In this document: positions 47,671 to 56,164 of the stretch, in pieces
Position numbering within the stretch: the first letter of the stretch is position 1
Layout: the number at the start of each line of letters is the position of its first letter
NCBI RefSeq assembly: GCF_000170795.1
Contig: NZ_ABCM01000005.1
Span: forward strand, 124,001-188,000
Reading direction: 5' to 3'
Length of the DNA stretch: 64,000 nt
Origin: Pedobacter sp. BAL39
Lineage (GTDB): Bacteria > Bacteroidota > Bacteroidia > Sphingobacteriales > Sphingobacteriaceae
Program-made: the position numbers and the translations under genes
The notes under the pieces: generated by a model
What the model was told of the DNA's origin: nothing
Seen by the model: only the letters and a program-made list of their open reading frames with translations
Databases searched by the model: none

Positions 47671-47836
47671 CCGGCTATATACCGGCTATATAACGGCTAG
47701 GTCTGAAGGCGTCACGGAGAGGGGTTGACAAGGGGTTAACAAGGTTAAACACCCATTTGACCTAGCCAACCCCTCTTCAACCCTACGTCAACCCCTTGTG
47801 AACCTTAGCCGTGGTATAGCCGTCATATAGCCTGTC
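47671..47836. repeat. Inverted-repeat array of GGCTATA and AGGGGTTNACA modules
   Basis: Left of centre the array reads GGCTATA twice (47673 and 47683), CGGCTAGGT (47694) and two AGGGGTTNACA units in tandem (47720-47741). Right of centre the same modules return in reverse complement: CCTAGCC (47761), AACCCCT, TCAACCC, CAACCCCTTGTG and two TATAGCC. AGGTTAA (47743) pairs with TTTGACCT (47756). The whole can fold into one imperfect 166-base cruciform with pairs such as CGGCTATA/TATAGCCG. Whether copies exist elsewhere cannot be seen from this window. Confidence 0.8.
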
Positions 47837-47870
47837 CTATACTGAAATAAGTTTACAGTAAAAAAGTGTG

Positions 47871-48113
47871 TTACTGATATTGGTTTACTAATGAATTATT
47901 GTTACTACTGGCAGTGTACATAAAGCTTACAATATTGCTTTTTCTTCCTGATAGGTTAATAAGCTTACGTAAGCCAAAATCTAACCGAAAGACATCTGTT
48001 AGCATAAAAGAAAATTCGTTGCAACCTTTGGTACCCATTGGAAATAAATCAATTCCGTGATTTCCAGTGGCTGTAAACACTAATTTATAAGCAGTTACAT
48101 CAAAAAATGCCAC
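47871..48113 (-). CDS. Doubtful 80-residue reading frame
   Basis: The frame starts MAFFDVTAYKLVFTATGNHG and ends SSNNNSLVNQYQ. The middle contains LFPMGTKGCNEFSFMLTD. I recognise no family. There is no signal peptide, promoter box or neighbour that supports it, and the region is AT-rich. It could be the decayed end of a longer gene. Kept because the composition is not obviously random and the gap is otherwise unexplained. Confidence 0.25.
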   Translation of the reverse strand: MAFFDVTAYKLVFTATGNHGIDLFPMGTKGCNEFSFMLTDVFRLDFGLRKLINLSGRKSNIVSFMYTASSNNNSLVNQYQ

Positions 48114-48288
48114 TCAGACAACTTCAAACACCCAGCCCCCGATTGTCACATCTTTGTTTGAATAGGCAAAAAGCAATTTTTCAGAAAAAATATTAAACAT
48201 CTTTCACAAATTAATTCGTATGTTCAAACACAAAATGTGCTGTTTCAATACAGTGAAAGAGGTGAGGATAATTCTATGAATAACACAA

Positions 48289-48320
48289 TTGTGACAAGCG
48301 ATTGGAAATCGGTATATTTG
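48289..48320 (+). promoter_or_regulatory. Promoter of the PAS sensor gene
   Basis: TTG at 48289-48291 and the perfect -7 box TATATTTG at 48313-48320 are 21 bases apart. The start of transcription is about 48326, leaving a leader of about 70 bases before ATG 48398. The sequence AAGGAG at 48356-48361 lies 36 bases before the ATG and is not at SD distance. Confidence 0.6.
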
Positions 48321-48397
48321 ATTTCGTTGTTTCTTTGCGTTACTTCAATAACGACAAGGAGATCTTAAGATGGTAAATCGTTTTTAAAAGAACAGAC

Positions 48398-49426
48398 ATG
48401 TCAGAACAGTTGAAAGCATTCACCAGCCTTGACTTCCTTTACCAGCACTCTCCTTCGGGATTAATATCTTACACCCCTGATGGTAAAATTGCCAGCGTAA
48501 ACCAGACGTTATGCAAATGGCTTGGTCTTTCAACAGAAACTGTTACTTCCTCGAACATTTACGAAATTCTTAATAAAACCGGGGGACTCTACCACCAAAT
48601 GATCATCATGCCATTACTGAGCATCCGCGGATTTGTAAATGAAGTAAATTTCAGCTTCGACTCTGGGGACCATCATTTTGACGCACTCTTTAACGCTGTG
48701 GCCCATAAAGATGATAAGGAGCAAATTATTGTAATCAACGCAACGATACAGCAGATCACAGACCGCAAGAAATACGAAAATGAGCTGTTGCGCAGAAAAC
48801 AGGAGGCAGAAGAGCAAAAACGAAAATCTGAATTTCTATTGAATGCCATTCCAAACATGATCTGGACAGCCCTGCCGGACGGAAGCGTCAACTTCATCAA
48901 CCAGCGTACAAAGTCGTATTTTAACGAAAGCTATCAGCTTGGACAAAAGGATTTTAATGGTGTGTTTGCCGCCGACAAGCGAACGTTCTGCTCGGCATGG
49001 AACCGCTCCATAAAGATGGAAAAATCAATGGAAATTGAGGTTCGCCTGCAGGGGCACCACCGTGAGGCAGAATGGTTTATCCTTAGGATGGAACCTTTCT
49101 ACAATTCGTCGGGAAATCTGGAACTCTGGTTTGGCTCGGCAACCAACATCCATAAAAGAAAACTCCTGCAGCTGGCCAACTACTCGTCGCTCACGGAAAG
49201 CCTCTCTTATGCGCATGAGACCATCGACAAAAACGAAGAACGTTTTATGACCATCGCCATGAACCAGTCGCACATGATCCGTAAACCGCTGGCCAACATC
49301 ATGGGCCTCATAGACCTCATGAAAGAAGAGGGCCTGAACCAGGAATCGAAAGAATTGCTCGGTCTTCTGGACAGCAGCGCTTCCGAGCTGGATGACATGA
49401 TCAGGGAAGTTATCAATAAAATATAA
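48398..49426 (+). CDS. PAS-PAS protein with phosphoacceptor helix and no ATPase domain
   Basis: Two PAS domains (about residues 8-130 and 145-265) are joined by a charged coiled coil (KYENELLRRKQEAEEQKRK). The C-terminal 60 residues form a dimerisation/phosphoacceptor-like hairpin, with the H-box NQSHMIRKPLANIMGL (His292), and the protein stops at residue 342. The HATPase domain that follows in a normal histidine kinase is missing, and the next gene is on the other strand. It may accept phosphate from another kinase (as Spo0B does) or only dimerise. The full-length hybrid kinases at 34-43 kb are possible partners. The stop codon is clean, with no frameshift or ATPase remnant in the 52 bases to the convergent gene. 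Confidence 0.85.
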   Translation: MSEQLKAFTSLDFLYQHSPSGLISYTPDGKIASVNQTLCKWLGLSTETVTSSNIYEILNKTGGLYHQMIIMPLLSIRGFVNEVNFSFDSGDHHFDALFNAVAHKDDKEQIIVINATIQQITDRKKYENELLRRKQEAEEQKRKSEFLLNAIPNMIWTALPDGSVNFINQRTKSYFNESYQLGQKDFNGVFAADKRTFCSAWNRSIKMEKSMEIEVRLQGHHREAEWFILRMEPFYNSSGNLELWFGSATNIHKRKLLQLANYSSLTESLSYAHETIDKNEERFMTIAMNQSHMIRKPLANIMGLIDLMKEEGLNQESKELLGLLDSSASELDDMIREVINKI

Positions 49427-49478
49427 CTGGTCAATCCACTGTAGCATCTCCACAATTCATCCACTCAGCATAGCTACA

Positions 49479-50243
49479 CTAACGTTTTTCCAAAACAGGA
49501 AAAAACTGAGCAATCTTTCTTAGAGGTTTCAACAGCGCACTGATCAGTGGCAAAGGCAGTCTTGCTTTCTTCATAGCGCGATAATCATTTTTCCATGCGG
49601 CGATACGACTACGAAAATCTCCATTGCTTACCCCTCCGGCAACCATTTTCACAGTAACCTTATTAAGATAGCCCACCACACCACCATGCACATATAAAAA
49701 GCGGACCATCAACTCAAAGTCAGCCGCAGTTCCATAAAACAGGCTATAATCGCCCCATCGTTCAAACAAAATTCTTCTCGCATAAAATGTCGGATGTGGT
49801 GGCATCCATCCCCAATGAAACATATACCGCTGAAATGCTCCTGACCTCCATTGTCTCAGCACCTTGCCGGCTACATCCACATAATCAAGATCGGCATACA
49901 CCATGTCTGCCTGCGTGTTTTCAAAGGTGGCCGCAATCCTTCTTACACAATCTTCATCAGCGAAATAATCATCTGCATTCAGCATCCCGACTACATCACC
50001 GGTAGCCAAAGCAATGCCTTTATTCATTGCATCATAAATCCCCTTGTCAGATTCAGATCTGAAAGCATGAACATGCATCCGTTTTTTTGTAACAATTTCT
50101 ATCGTTCGATCTGTAGATTTACCATCTATGACAATATACTCTATATTAGAGTAATTTTGATTAACAATAGAGTCAATACAACGTTCCAAAGTAGCTTCAC
50201 CATTAAAAACTACCGTAACAATAGATATTTTAACATTTTTCAT
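49479..50243 (-). CDS. GT2 family glycosyltransferase
   Basis: The 254-residue protein (from ATG 50243) has a GT-A fold: KISIVTVVFNGEATLERCID at the N-terminus, YIVIDGKSTDRTIEIV, and the metal-binding DXD-like motif NADDYFAD. It reads as a sugar transferase such as a WcaA/rhamnosyl type. It is divergent from wza, with a 145-base gap, and converges with the PAS gene. It belongs to the surface-polysaccharide locus by position, although it is transcribed apart. Confidence 0.9.
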   Translation of the reverse strand: MKNVKISIVTVVFNGEATLERCIDSIVNQNYSNIEYIVIDGKSTDRTIEIVTKKRMHVHAFRSESDKGIYDAMNKGIALATGDVVGMLNADDYFADEDCVRRIAATFENTQADMVYADLDYVDVAGKVLRQWRSGAFQRYMFHWGWMPPHPTFYARRILFERWGDYSLFYGTAADFELMVRFLYVHGGVVGYLNKVTVKMVAGGVSNGDFRSRIAAWKNDYRAMKKARLPLPLISALLKPLRKIAQFFPVLEKR

Positions 50244-50388
50244 TAAAAACACAGATTCAAAGTAACAATTTTAAAATATTTGGGAATAGATTTTTTAAAT
50301 CAAGTCAATTATATAAGAAAAGGCAACTAAAATATGTATTTTCGGAAATTATAAATTATAAATGAAATAAAGTAATCGATCCAACCCT
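50244..50388. promoter_or_regulatory. Divergent control region before wza
   Basis: An AT-rich 145-base gap between the divergent GT2 gene and wza. TATTTTCG at 50337-50344 is one base from the -7 consensus and 45 bases from the wza start; no matching -33 is visible. No palindrome stands out. A regulatory role is likely from position only. Confidence 0.3.
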
Positions 50389-51171
50389 ATGGTTTTGTTA
50401 AAAAAACTGTCCTTCATTTTGTTTATTTTTCTAATACTTTCCTGTTGTGTTTCCTGCGGAATACAGCGAGAGGGGGCGCTTTTCCAGACATCGACCTCCG
50501 TCGATTACCACCTCAGCTCCACGACTGACAACAATGATGGCGAAGGATACCAGATTCAGTCCGGAGACCTGCTCCAGATCCGGAACCTCCAAAATCCGAA
50601 GTACATTATAGATGCACCTGGGGCGTCTGTAGCGACCGCAGCCGTATCTCTGGAAGAGCTCAATTACAGAGTAGAGCGTGATGGCAATGTCACACTGCCC
50701 ATTTTAGGCAGCACAGCTGTAAAAGGACTTACACGTATCCAGGCAGAAAAAAAAATTCAGGAACTTTATAGCAAGGAAATCAAAGCCCCGATCATCGAGC
50801 TGAAAATTATCAACCTGAAGGTGACCATACTGGGCGAAGTGACCAAGCAAGGCAACTACCCCTTATTGACAGAACACACAACCTTAATAGAAACCCTGGG
50901 TGCAGCTGGCGGTCTTACCGGCGATGCGAACAGCAAGAATCTCAGGATAATGCGCGAAAATCAAGGTAAGCAGCAACTTATGGAAGTCGACCTCAGCAAC
51001 ATAAAATCCGCTTCAACCAGCAGGATTTTACTTCAGAATAACGATGTCATCTACGTATCCAGCAACAAACAGGCGGAGCGCAGAAAAAAAACATCCTCAC
51101 TTTCTTCGATATTACAGCCCATTCTGCTGATCATGAATACCGCATTAATTATCTACACCATATCAAAATGA
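50389..51171 (+). CDS. Wza-type polysaccharide export lipoprotein (OPX)
   Basis: The 260-residue protein has a hydrophobic signal (FILFIFLILSCCVSCG) with a Cys at 19 or 23 as lipidation site. It then has the polysaccharide-export domain (IQSGDLLQIRNLQNPKYIID, RDGNVTLPILGSTAVKGLT) and a SLBB-like segment (LKVTILGEVTKQGNYPLL). Near the end is a hydrophobic stretch (ILLIMNTALIIYTI). It would form the outer-membrane channel for the glycan made by the locus. It overlaps the next gene by four bases (ATGA). Confidence 0.9.
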   Translation: MVLLKKLSFILFIFLILSCCVSCGIQREGALFQTSTSVDYHLSSTTDNNDGEGYQIQSGDLLQIRNLQNPKYIIDAPGASVATAAVSLEELNYRVERDGNVTLPILGSTAVKGLTRIQAEKKIQELYSKEIKAPIIELKIINLKVTILGEVTKQGNYPLLTEHTTLIETLGAAGGLTGDANSKNLRIMRENQGKQQLMEVDLSNIKSASTSRILLQNNDVIYVSSNKQAERRKKTSSLSSILQPILLIMNTALIIYTISK

Positions 51172-53573
51172 CGGGCGAATCCAGAAAGGGACAAAGAGGA
51201 CCCTCCCATCGCGAGGTTGATCTGCTGAAAATTACGATGGTACTATTCAGCAGATGGTACATCATCGCCTCAACAACCCTGATCTGCCTGATTGCGGCAT
51301 ACGCCTATCTTTGGTATACACCAAAAACTTACGCCACTACCGCAATCCTTAAATTTGAGGAACAAAAGACCGCACTTTCAGACATTGCTGATGCTTTAAA
51401 CACCAATACCGCCACCAATATGCAAAGCGAAAGTTTTGCAATCGAAAGCAGACATCTGCTGCTCAACGCGATTAAAAGACTCCAGTATCATATCAGCTTT
51501 TATAGCTATGAACGTTTGCTGCAAACAGACTTATATCCGCAACAGCCGCTACAAATTGACATCCTGAAGATTGATAGTCTTCAATCCGGTCGCCAGCTCA
51601 TTCTATTCGACCCTATAGATCATGAAAAATTTACACTGACCTGGACCATAGGTAAAGAGGATATCCGGAAGAATTTCAGGTTCAATTCGAGGATCAAGGT
51701 GGGGAATGTCTCCTTCATGATCCGCAATACAGCCCAAGCAGCCCCTTCTTCGAGTTATCTATTCCGGTTTAATACCCCCGAAGATTTCCTCGACCGGATT
51801 CGCGAGGGGCTACGCATCGGGGAGGCTGGCAAAAACAGCAATATCCTCAGCCTCCAGCAGACAGATGTAAATCCCAGGTTTGCTGCGGACATTCTCAACG
51901 CAATCCTTCAGGAATATCTGGATTATGACAAACTACAGAAAACACAATCTGCTACGCAGATGATAGGCTTCATTAATGAACAACTTAAACACCTTTCATC
52001 AGCAGTCTCAGGCGCAGAAAAGTCACTGGAAACATACAAGCAACAAAGTAAGGTCATGGACATTAGTGTCACCTCTGAGCACACGTTAGACAAAGTCAGC
52101 GACCTGGAGTCTCAACAGTCTATCCTGAGAATACAGCTCATTGCCATAGATCAGCTAAGAAACACCATCACCACCGAGCAAACCAACACACCACTAAACC
52201 TGAGCCTCGAAGGAACCATAGACCCCCTTCTCGCCACTTTGGCCCAGAACCTCAATTCACTGCTGCATGAAAAGGAAGAATTACTTAAAGTATATAACGG
52301 CGATGCCCAGGCCGTCATGCGCCTGAACCGTCAGATTCAGGAAGTGAGGAAAGCAGCAATGGAGAACATCAATGCCTCTCAATCCAGGACCAGAAAAAGC
52401 ATAGACTACCTCGCGGGGCAGATCGCGCAGATCAACGGGCAGATTTCGTCACTGCCAACAGCAGAAAAAGACCTCTTTGGCCTTCGTCGCACCTTTCAGC
52501 TTAATGAAAAGGTTTTTTCTTTTCTTTCCGAAAAAAATCTTGAAACACAAATCAACAGAGCAGCTATCGTACCGGGAGCAACCATCATTGAGCGTGCCGA
52601 GACTAACGAAACCCCTGTGTCGCCCAGGGAGAAGGAAATTTATAGGACGGCAGTTGTACTGGGTTTGCTGAGCGGTATCGCCATCATCATCTTGATCCGT
52701 GCACTGAATACATATATCTACGACGCGACTTTCGTGATGGAGGCAACATCCACCCCAATTCTTGGATCGCTCAGGAAAACAATGGTTCTCAGCGGCAAAA
52801 AGGAAGATGTCAACATCCTTTGTCTGAGCCAGCCCAGGTCAATTTTCGCAGAATCCATACGGAACATCAGGACCAACATCAACTTCATCGCTGCAGAGAA
52901 AACCAGTAAGGTCATTTGCATCACCTCTGAAATATCCGGTGAAGGAAAATCATTCGTCTCCGTAAATCTCGCAAGCACCATGGCTCTTATAGATAAAAAG
53001 ACAGTCATTATTGATGCGGATTTAAGACGCCCTAAACTTCATCAGACATTTCCTGCACAAAAGGACAATGGGCTCAGCAATTACCTTATCGGACAATTGC
53101 AGTCTGCAGACATCGTTCATCATTCCGGGCACAAAAACCTGGATTACATCCACTCCGGTCCAACCCCACCCAATCCGGCCGAACTCTTACACAGCAAACG
53201 TATGCAAAGCCTGATCAGTGAGTTGAGGACCAAGTATGACATCATACTTATAGATACGGCTCCCGTGGGGCTGGTCTCAGACCCCATACCTTTAATTCGA
53301 TGGGCGGACATCAGCATATTCGTCATCCGCTATGGTGTATCCAAAAATTCAGCCGCAAACCTTCCGCAAAGTTTGTCCACGCAATACAAGCTGGACAATA
53401 CTTATATCATCTTAAATGCATTTGAAGACAACAGTCTGTACGCAGACATCTATAAACGAAATAACGGCAATGCAGCTTTTGGCAGCTATCATCAGCCTGA
53501 CGGAAAAGCCTATTACCTCGACGAACAAACGCCAGACCGCTGGTGGAACATCAGATCCTGGTTTAAATCTTAA
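51168..53573 (+). CDS. Wzc-type co-polymerase with tyrosine kinase domain
   Basis: The 801-residue protein has two membrane helices (near 28-47 and 500-520), a Wzz-type periplasmic domain with coiled coils and a C-terminal BY-kinase domain. The kinase shows Walker A SGEGKS (near 588), Walker A' VIIDADLRRP and Walker B ILIDTAPVG. The C-terminal tail has a few Tyr in YADIYKRN and AYYLDEQ that could be autophosphorylated. It would set chain length and connect to the Wza channel. It lies between wza and the NusG-like gene, with four-base spacing or overlap on both sides. Confidence 0.92.
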   Translation: MTGESRKGQRGPSHREVDLLKITMVLFSRWYIIASTTLICLIAAYAYLWYTPKTYATTAILKFEEQKTALSDIADALNTNTATNMQSESFAIESRHLLLNAIKRLQYHISFYSYERLLQTDLYPQQPLQIDILKIDSLQSGRQLILFDPIDHEKFTLTWTIGKEDIRKNFRFNSRIKVGNVSFMIRNTAQAAPSSSYLFRFNTPEDFLDRIREGLRIGEAGKNSNILSLQQTDVNPRFAADILNAILQEYLDYDKLQKTQSATQMIGFINEQLKHLSSAVSGAEKSLETYKQQSKVMDISVTSEHTLDKVSDLESQQSILRIQLIAIDQLRNTITTEQTNTPLNLSLEGTIDPLLATLAQNLNSLLHEKEELLKVYNGDAQAVMRLNRQIQEVRKAAMENINASQSRTRKSIDYLAGQIAQINGQISSLPTAEKDLFGLRRTFQLNEKVFSFLSEKNLETQINRAAIVPGATIIERAETNETPVSPREKEIYRTAVVLGLLSGIAIIILIRALNTYIYDATFVMEATSTPILGSLRKTMVLSGKKEDVNILCLSQPRSIFAESIRNIRTNINFIAAEKTSKVICITSEISGEGKSFVSVNLASTMALIDKKTVIIDADLRRPKLHQTFPAQKDNGLSNYLIGQLQSADIVHHSGHKNLDYIHSGPTPPNPAELLHSKRMQSLISELRTKYDIILIDTAPVGLVSDPIPLIRWADISIFVIRYGVSKNSAANLPQSLSTQYKLDNTYIILNAFEDNSLYADIYKRNNGNAAFGSYHQPDGKAYYLDEQTPDRWWNIRSWFKS

Positions 53574-53577
53574 TCGG

Positions 53578-54090
53578 ATGGAAGCAACGGAAAGAGACAT
53601 AAAAAAGTGGTATCCTGTATGCACGCAGTCGCGAGCAGAAAAAAAAGCATACAGTGAGCTTACACGCAAAAATATCACCAGCTACCTGCCGCTCCAACGA
53701 CAGATGAAGCAATGGAGCGATCGAAAAAAATGGGTAGAAGAACCATTGATCAGGTCCTACCTATTTGTACACATCAGCAGACAGCAGCAGGCAGAAGTCC
53801 TGATGACCAGCGGCATTGCCAGGTTCATCTATTTCTCCGGCCACATCGCTTCGATGCCGGAACAGCAGATAGAGCAACTCAAGTTACTAACAGCAAGCCC
53901 CTACGAGCTTGAAATCACAGAGAACAACTTGCTGGAAGGAGAGAAAATTACGATAAAAGCAGGCCCCTTACAAGGAATGAGTGGAGAAGTAGTGGCCTAT
54001 CGATCACAAAAAAAATTACTAGTCAGGATGACAGAACTGAATCATGCCATTCTCGTGCATATTCCGGCATCACTGATTGGAAGAAGATAA
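53578..54090 (+). CDS. NusG-family (UpxY/RfaH-like) antiterminator
   Basis: The 170-residue protein has an NGN domain (KWYPVCTQSRAEKKAYSELT and YLFVHISRQQQAEVL) and a KOW motif (GEKITIKAGPLQGMSGEVVAY). Specialised NusG paralogues of this size bind RNA polymerase and stop early termination in long capsule operons. ATG 53578 is five bases after the wzc stop; the longer frame that starts inside wzc is an alternative reading. It is third in the operon, unlike the Bacteroides UpxY genes, which usually come first. Downstream are more than 9 kb of glycan genes. Confidence 0.88.
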   Translation: MEATERDIKKWYPVCTQSRAEKKAYSELTRKNITSYLPLQRQMKQWSDRKKWVEEPLIRSYLFVHISRQQQAEVLMTSGIARFIYFSGHIASMPEQQIEQLKLLTASPYELEITENNLLEGEKITIKAGPLQGMSGEVVAYRSQKKLLVRMTELNHAILVHIPASLIGRR

Positions 54091-54162
54091 CCGCCCGACC
54101 CGCGCAACGGCGCATAAAAAAAAGATTGACTACTAATAAGTTACAACATGAATATGTGACTT

Positions 54163-54178
54163 AGGAGGCGAAGCTGTG
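54163..54178 (+). promoter_or_regulatory. Strong ribosome-binding site before a GTG start
   Basis: AGGAGG at 54163-54168 is seven bases from GTG 54176. Canonical Shine-Dalgarno sites are unusual in Bacteroidota and in this window. It settles the GTG as start of the GT4 gene. Confidence 0.7.
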
Positions 54179-55315
54179 AAAAAAAGGCAACATAAAATAA
54201 CCGTAATTACCTTGCAGATGTTTGGCGCTCCAGGAGGCATTCAACGCGTCAACCGCATCATGTCTTATGCCATTGACCAGCTTAGCATAAAAAACTCATG
54301 GCTGCTCAGGGTGCTCGCTTGCTACGACCAGCCATCAGATCTCATTAGCAAGTATCTTCCGGCTCAGCGTTATTTCGCCTTCAGTTCTAACAGGTTCTGG
54401 TTTTCACTCAGCGCCATATGGCAAGGTCTTCGATCAGACACCCTCATCCTAACTCATATCAACCTGTCGCCCGTTGCACGGATCATTCACATCGTCAACC
54501 CGGGATGTAAGATTCTGCTGGTTGCCCATGGCATAGAAGTATGGAAGCCACTTACGGGCTCCAAAAGAAAGATCTGCCAAATTGCAAATAAAATTCTGTG
54601 CGTCAGTCAGTTTACAAGAGACAAGATGGTTGGTCTCCAGAGCGTCAGTGTAGACAAATGCCAAGTATTGAACAACCCACTTGACCCTTTTATGGCACTT
54701 CCTCGATCTTTTGAAAAGCCCCAGGCAATGCTTTCAGACCTTCACATTCGCCCAACAGACAAAGTCATGCTAACCCTTAGTCGCATTACACCAAATGAAA
54801 CCTTCAAAGGATACACACAAGTCATCGGGGCCATGGCGCAGCTTCACAAAGAAATACCAAGCCTTAAATATATTCTTGCCGGCCCCATTGAAATGACGGA
54901 AAAAGAGAACATCCTTCAACTCCTGTCCCGACACAAACTGGAAAAGCAGGTGATGCTCACAGGCTACATCAAAGAGGAAGACCTCGCAATGCTTTTCCTA
55001 TCTGCAGACCTCTTTGTACTTCCAAGTAAAAAAGAAGGTTTTGGACTCGTTTTCATCGAGGCCATGGCTCATGGACTACCGGTCATATGCGGAAATAAAG
55101 ATGGAAGTCTGGACGCAGTACGCCATCCTGCTATGGGAACAGCCATTGATCCCGACGACGTCCCGGCACTCTGCGAAGCCCTTAAACTGCGTTTAGCGCA
55201 TCCGGCAACAACAGCAGAAAAGAAGGAAATTCAACGGCAGTGTCTGGAGCATTTTAATATTCACAATTATACCATACAACTGGAGAAACTTATCCATCAT
55301 GCCACAACAGATTAA
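54176..55315 (+). CDS. GT4 family glycosyltransferase
   Basis: The 379-residue protein is a GT-B glycosyltransferase: KITVITLQMFGAPGGIQRVN at the start and the donor-site motif LFVLPSKKEGFGLVFIEAMAHG near residue 280. The start GTG 54176 is fixed by a strong Shine-Dalgarno site. It ends 17 bases inside the ABC permease gene. It adds a sugar to the growing glycan; the donor is unknown. Confidence 0.9.
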   Translation: MKKRQHKITVITLQMFGAPGGIQRVNRIMSYAIDQLSIKNSWLLRVLACYDQPSDLISKYLPAQRYFAFSSNRFWFSLSAIWQGLRSDTLILTHINLSPVARIIHIVNPGCKILLVAHGIEVWKPLTGSKRKICQIANKILCVSQFTRDKMVGLQSVSVDKCQVLNNPLDPFMALPRSFEKPQAMLSDLHIRPTDKVMLTLSRITPNETFKGYTQVIGAMAQLHKEIPSLKYILAGPIEMTEKENILQLLSRHKLEKQVMLTGYIKEEDLAMLFLSADLFVLPSKKEGFGLVFIEAMAHGLPVICGNKDGSLDAVRHPAMGTAIDPDDVPALCEALKLRLAHPATTAEKKEIQRQCLEHFNIHNYTIQLEKLIHHATTD

Positions 55316-56162
55316 AGAGCAATGGGACATTGAAATCAGCCCATCCACAAGGATGCTCGACCTGAAGCTTAAGGAAACATGGAAACACCGGGACTTACTG
55401 ATGTTATTGGTGAAGCGTGATTTTATATCCTTCTATAAACAGACCATCCTCGGCCCATTATGGTTTTTTATACAACCGATATTCACCACCCTCATATTTA
55501 CCTTTGTTTTTGGCAACCTTGCCGGCATATCTACAGATGGACTACCCCAACCACTGTTTTATATGGCTGGAATCACGGCCTGGAATTATTTCGCCGACTG
55601 TCTCAATAAAACCAGCACAGTATTTAAAGACAATGCCAGTATTTTCGGAAAGGTATATTTCCCACGATTGATTATGCCACTGAGCATCGTATGCTCCAAT
55701 CTGATTCGCTTTGGAGTGCAGATGCTGCTCTTTCTACTCATCATCGCCTACTATTTTATTTCCGGCACTCCCGTTCGCCTTAACTGTTACGCATTGCTGC
55801 TACCATTTAACCTACTGCTGATGGCCAGTCTCGGATTGGGGATGGGCATGATCATCTCCGCCATGACGACAAGATACAGGGACCTGGCTTTTTTGGTCAC
55901 TTTTGGTGTTCAGCTACTGATGTATGCCACCCCGGTAATCTATCCGCTTTCCGTTGCGCTTCATAAATACCCTGACTATGCATGGATCATCAGTTACAAC
56001 CCAATGACCCCTATTATAGAAAGCTTCAGATATGGCTTTCTTGGTGCAGGGAGCTTCAGCTGGGCAAGCATAGGCTATTGTACGATCGCCACAATCACCA
56101 TTACCTCAACCGGCATCATCATATTTAACAGAGTAGAGAAAACCTTCGTCGACACCGTTTAA
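55299..56162 (+). CDS. wzm: ABC-2 permease of polysaccharide exporter (Wzm)
   Basis: The 287-residue protein has a polar start (residues 1-30) and six or so membrane helices, with the typical FYKQTILGPLWFFIQPIFTT and YNPMTPIIESFRYGFLG motifs. It forms the membrane channel of an ABC exporter for O-antigen or capsule. ATG 55299 overlaps the GT4 gene by 17 bases; the ATPase starts three bases after its stop. Confidence 0.93.
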   Translation: MPQQIKEQWDIEISPSTRMLDLKLKETWKHRDLLMLLVKRDFISFYKQTILGPLWFFIQPIFTTLIFTFVFGNLAGISTDGLPQPLFYMAGITAWNYFADCLNKTSTVFKDNASIFGKVYFPRLIMPLSIVCSNLIRFGVQMLLFLLIIAYYFISGTPVRLNCYALLLPFNLLLMASLGLGMGMIISAMTTRYRDLAFLVTFGVQLLMYATPVIYPLSVALHKYPDYAWIISYNPMTPIIESFRYGFLGAGSFSWASIGYCTIATITITSTGIIIFNRVEKTFVDTV

Positions 56163-56164
56163 CA

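Larger units (their letters stand above)
47567..48397. other. Intergenic region with repeat array between tRNA-Thr and the PAS gene
   Basis: This 830-base stretch holds the inverted-repeat array at 47671-47836, a doubtful minus-strand reading frame at 47871-48113 and the promoter of the PAS gene at 48289-48320. The part from 47840 on is AT-rich. I see no duplicated tRNA end, integrase or transposase. Confidence 0.7.

Noticed and set aside
47671..47836. CRISPR array
   Set aside because: The repeats are short, unequal and mirror-symmetric, there are no spacers, and no cas gene is present.
48276..48368. 30-codon frame upstream of the PAS gene
   Set aside because: It contains the -7 box of the PAS gene promoter, so it would not be complete on that transcript.
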